From assembly GCA_002452295.1 (NCBI GenBank), contig DKEX01000118.1:253-12532 (forward strand): a stretch of 12,280 nt of DNA. The letters run 5' to 3'. How positions within the stretch are numbered: the stretch's first letter is position 1; each line of letters starts with the position of its first letter. The stretch comes from Firmicutes bacterium UBA6811 (GTDB lineage Bacteria; Bacillota; SHA-98; UBA4971). The notes below the pieces were generated by a model. It ran no database searches and was not told the DNA's origin. It worked only from the letters and a program-made list of their open reading frames with translations. Positions 11,242 to 12,280 of this stretch are shown here, piece by piece. The position numbers and the translations under genes are program-made.

Positions 11242-12243
11242 ATGGCACCCCGGAAGGGGACGCGCCAGGACCGTGGTGCCGGACAGGCTTCGGAGCGGGC
11301 GGCCGGGCTGGAGGCCGCCATAAGCCAGATAACGGGCGTCGCGTCTGTCCGGGTCAGCTGCGGGCCTGCGGGTGAAGTGACGGGCATCGATATACTGATG
11401 GAGAAAGGCGTCCAGTCGCGGCGGGTCGTGCGCGACGTGGAGTCCGCGTGCGCAGCGTACCTCGGCCACAGGCTCTCCTCGGAGTCGGTGACTGTCGCCA
11501 GGGCGGGCCGCGGTGCAGCGAAGCGCTCGAAACGGAACGGGCCTGCTCTCGGGCAACGTGAGGCAGGCGCGGCCGAGGCTATGGGCGCTCCCGCCGGGCA
11601 GGGTGCTGAGCACGTGCGTGGCGGTGATGATGATGCGCCGCCGGCATCGGCGCGTGACCGGGGCAGGGCACCGCGTGATGTGAGCAGCGAAGGACGCGGC
11701 TCAGAGGCTCCGGTTGTGAAGAGATACAGGGTGGTCTCGCGGGCGGGGCGGGGCACTTCGGGCGGCGAAAAGCCGGCGAAGGCAAGCCGCGCGCGCAGCA
11801 GCGGGGAAGAGGAGATAAGGCCGGATCCCCGCATAGGTGTGAGGCGGATGGGAGTCAACGTATACCCCAACCGGATACACGCCATGGTGGAGCTGTCGTA
11901 CGGCCCCAGGACCTTCGTCGGCGAAGACGAGGATCTGCCCGGCGACGATAGCCGATTCAGGGTGCCGGCGACTGCGACGCTGAAAGCCCTCGACCAGGCT
12001 TTCGGCGGGCTCGTGGGCCTTTCCGTTGATGATATCCAGGTATGCCGCCTGTCCGGCAGAGAGACTGCTGTGGTGCTTGCTACCGTCGGGTCGCCGTGGG
12101 GCGATGTGCCCTCGACCGGCGCATCATACGTGACGAGAAGCGAAGAGGAGGCGGTGATAAGAGCTCTTCTTCACGCCGTGAACAGGTGCGTGACCCTCAC
12201 CTACGGAGGGGAGGAGTACTACGAGGAGGATTACCTGGCATAG
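11242..12243 (+). CDS. Unrecognised two-domain protein with a long disordered linker
   Basis: A cytoplasmic protein of 333 residues of unknown function. Residues 20-88 form a compact alpha/beta domain: LEAAISQITGVASVRV, GEVTGIDILME, SRRVVRDVESACAAYLGHRL, SESVTVAR. Its strand-strand-helix-strand order suggests a small ligand- or protein-binding module. Residues 89-195 are rich in Arg, Gly, Ala, Ser and Glu and must be largely disordered. Residues 198-316 form a second domain: RRMGVNVYPNRIHAMVELSYG, VPATATLKALDQAF, VDDIQVCRLSGRETAVVLATV, then SEEEAVIRALLHAVNRCV. An acidic tail, EEYYEEDYLA, ends it. I believe similar domains occur in other Gram-positive hypothetical proteins but cannot name the family. 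The start is ATG 11242, with AGGGAG eight bases upstream. The sigma-H-like site at 11171-11197 suggests stationary-phase expression. Confidence 0.85.
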   Translation: MAPRKGTRQDRGAGQASERAAGLEAAISQITGVASVRVSCGPAGEVTGIDILMEKGVQSRRVVRDVESACAAYLGHRLSSESVTVARAGRGAAKRSKRNGPALGQREAGAAEAMGAPAGQGAEHVRGGDDDAPPASARDRGRAPRDVSSEGRGSEAPVVKRYRVVSRAGRGTSGGEKPAKASRARSSGEEEIRPDPRIGVRRMGVNVYPNRIHAMVELSYGPRTFVGEDEDLPGDDSRFRVPATATLKALDQAFGGLVGLSVDDIQVCRLSGRETAVVLATVGSPWGDVPSTGASYVTRSEEEAVIRALLHAVNRCVTLTYGGEEYYEEDYLA

Positions 12244-12260
12244 CGCCGGGGAGCCCCTTC

Positions 12261-12280
12261 GTGGCGGTGAGCACGGCCGC
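12261..12280 (+). CDS. Probable start of the next gene, cut by the window edge
   Basis: GTG at 12261 has GGGGAG (12248-12253) seven bases upstream, the same ribosome site and spacing used by the gene at 10038. Its frame reads M-A-V-S-T-A and stays open to the window end. It begins 17 bases after the preceding stop, which suggests co-transcription. Only about six codons are visible, so nothing can be said about the product. Confidence 0.4.

Noticed and set aside
1..12280. CRISPR array, insertion sequence, prophage or toxin-antitoxin genes
   Set aside because: No regularly spaced repeats, transposase or integrase motifs, terminal inverted repeats with target duplications, or small toxin-antitoxin pairs were found in any frame.

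Overview
The window is a GC-rich (mostly G/C third codon positions) bacterial chromosome segment with eight complete protein genes, one 5'-truncated gene and the probable first codons of another. Several features point to a high-GC, deep-branching member of the Bacillota. These are a long-form hibernation factor (hpf), AAAGGAG-type ribosome binding sites, many GTG/TTG starts, and two sites matching the Bacillus sigma-H promoter consensus. The assignment to a lineage is inference. Neither ABC solute-binding protein has a lipobox cysteine, which is unusual for a monoderm and leaves a diderm Bacillota lineage open.

Layout. (1) 3-767, plus strand: C-terminal part of a Ca2+-type P-type ATPase. (2) 854-4698, minus strand: a dipeptide/oligopeptide-type ABC importer in the order binding protein, DppB/OppB-type permease, DppC/OppC-type permease; no ATPase gene follows before the convergent P-type ATPase gene. 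(3) 4699-5062: divergent intergenic region. (4) 5063-5353, plus: a 96-aa protein with two four-cysteine zinc ribbons. It is followed by a perfect 14-bp tandem repeat and, about 160 bases on, by a very clear intrinsic terminator (5514-5537). (5) 5711-7435, plus: an exported alpha/beta hydrolase with a complete Ser-Asp-His triad and a C-terminal region of about 200 residues that I do not recognise. (6) 7435-9309: a strong sigma-A promoter set among phased ACCTG repeats, then a polar amino acid ABC binding protein and its permease, separated by a large GC-rich hairpin; again no ATPase. (7) 9329-12243: a sigma-H-like promoter and hpf, then a degenerate nucleotidyltransferase-like protein, then a second sigma-H-like promoter and an unrecognised two-domain protein with a long disordered linker. 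(8) 12261 onward: the likely start of the next gene.

How the genes fit together: two nutrient importers (peptides, polar amino acids), an exported hydrolase and a stationary-phase ribosome-hibernation gene suggest a region concerned with nutrient scavenging and slow growth. Both importers must borrow ATPases encoded elsewhere, or use ATPase genes that are split away from these operons. I see no tRNA, rRNA, CRISPR array, insertion sequence or phage gene. I found no clear new defence or mobile system. The least explained part is the hpf-linked pair of uncharacterised proteins with its repeated sigma-H-like promoter.
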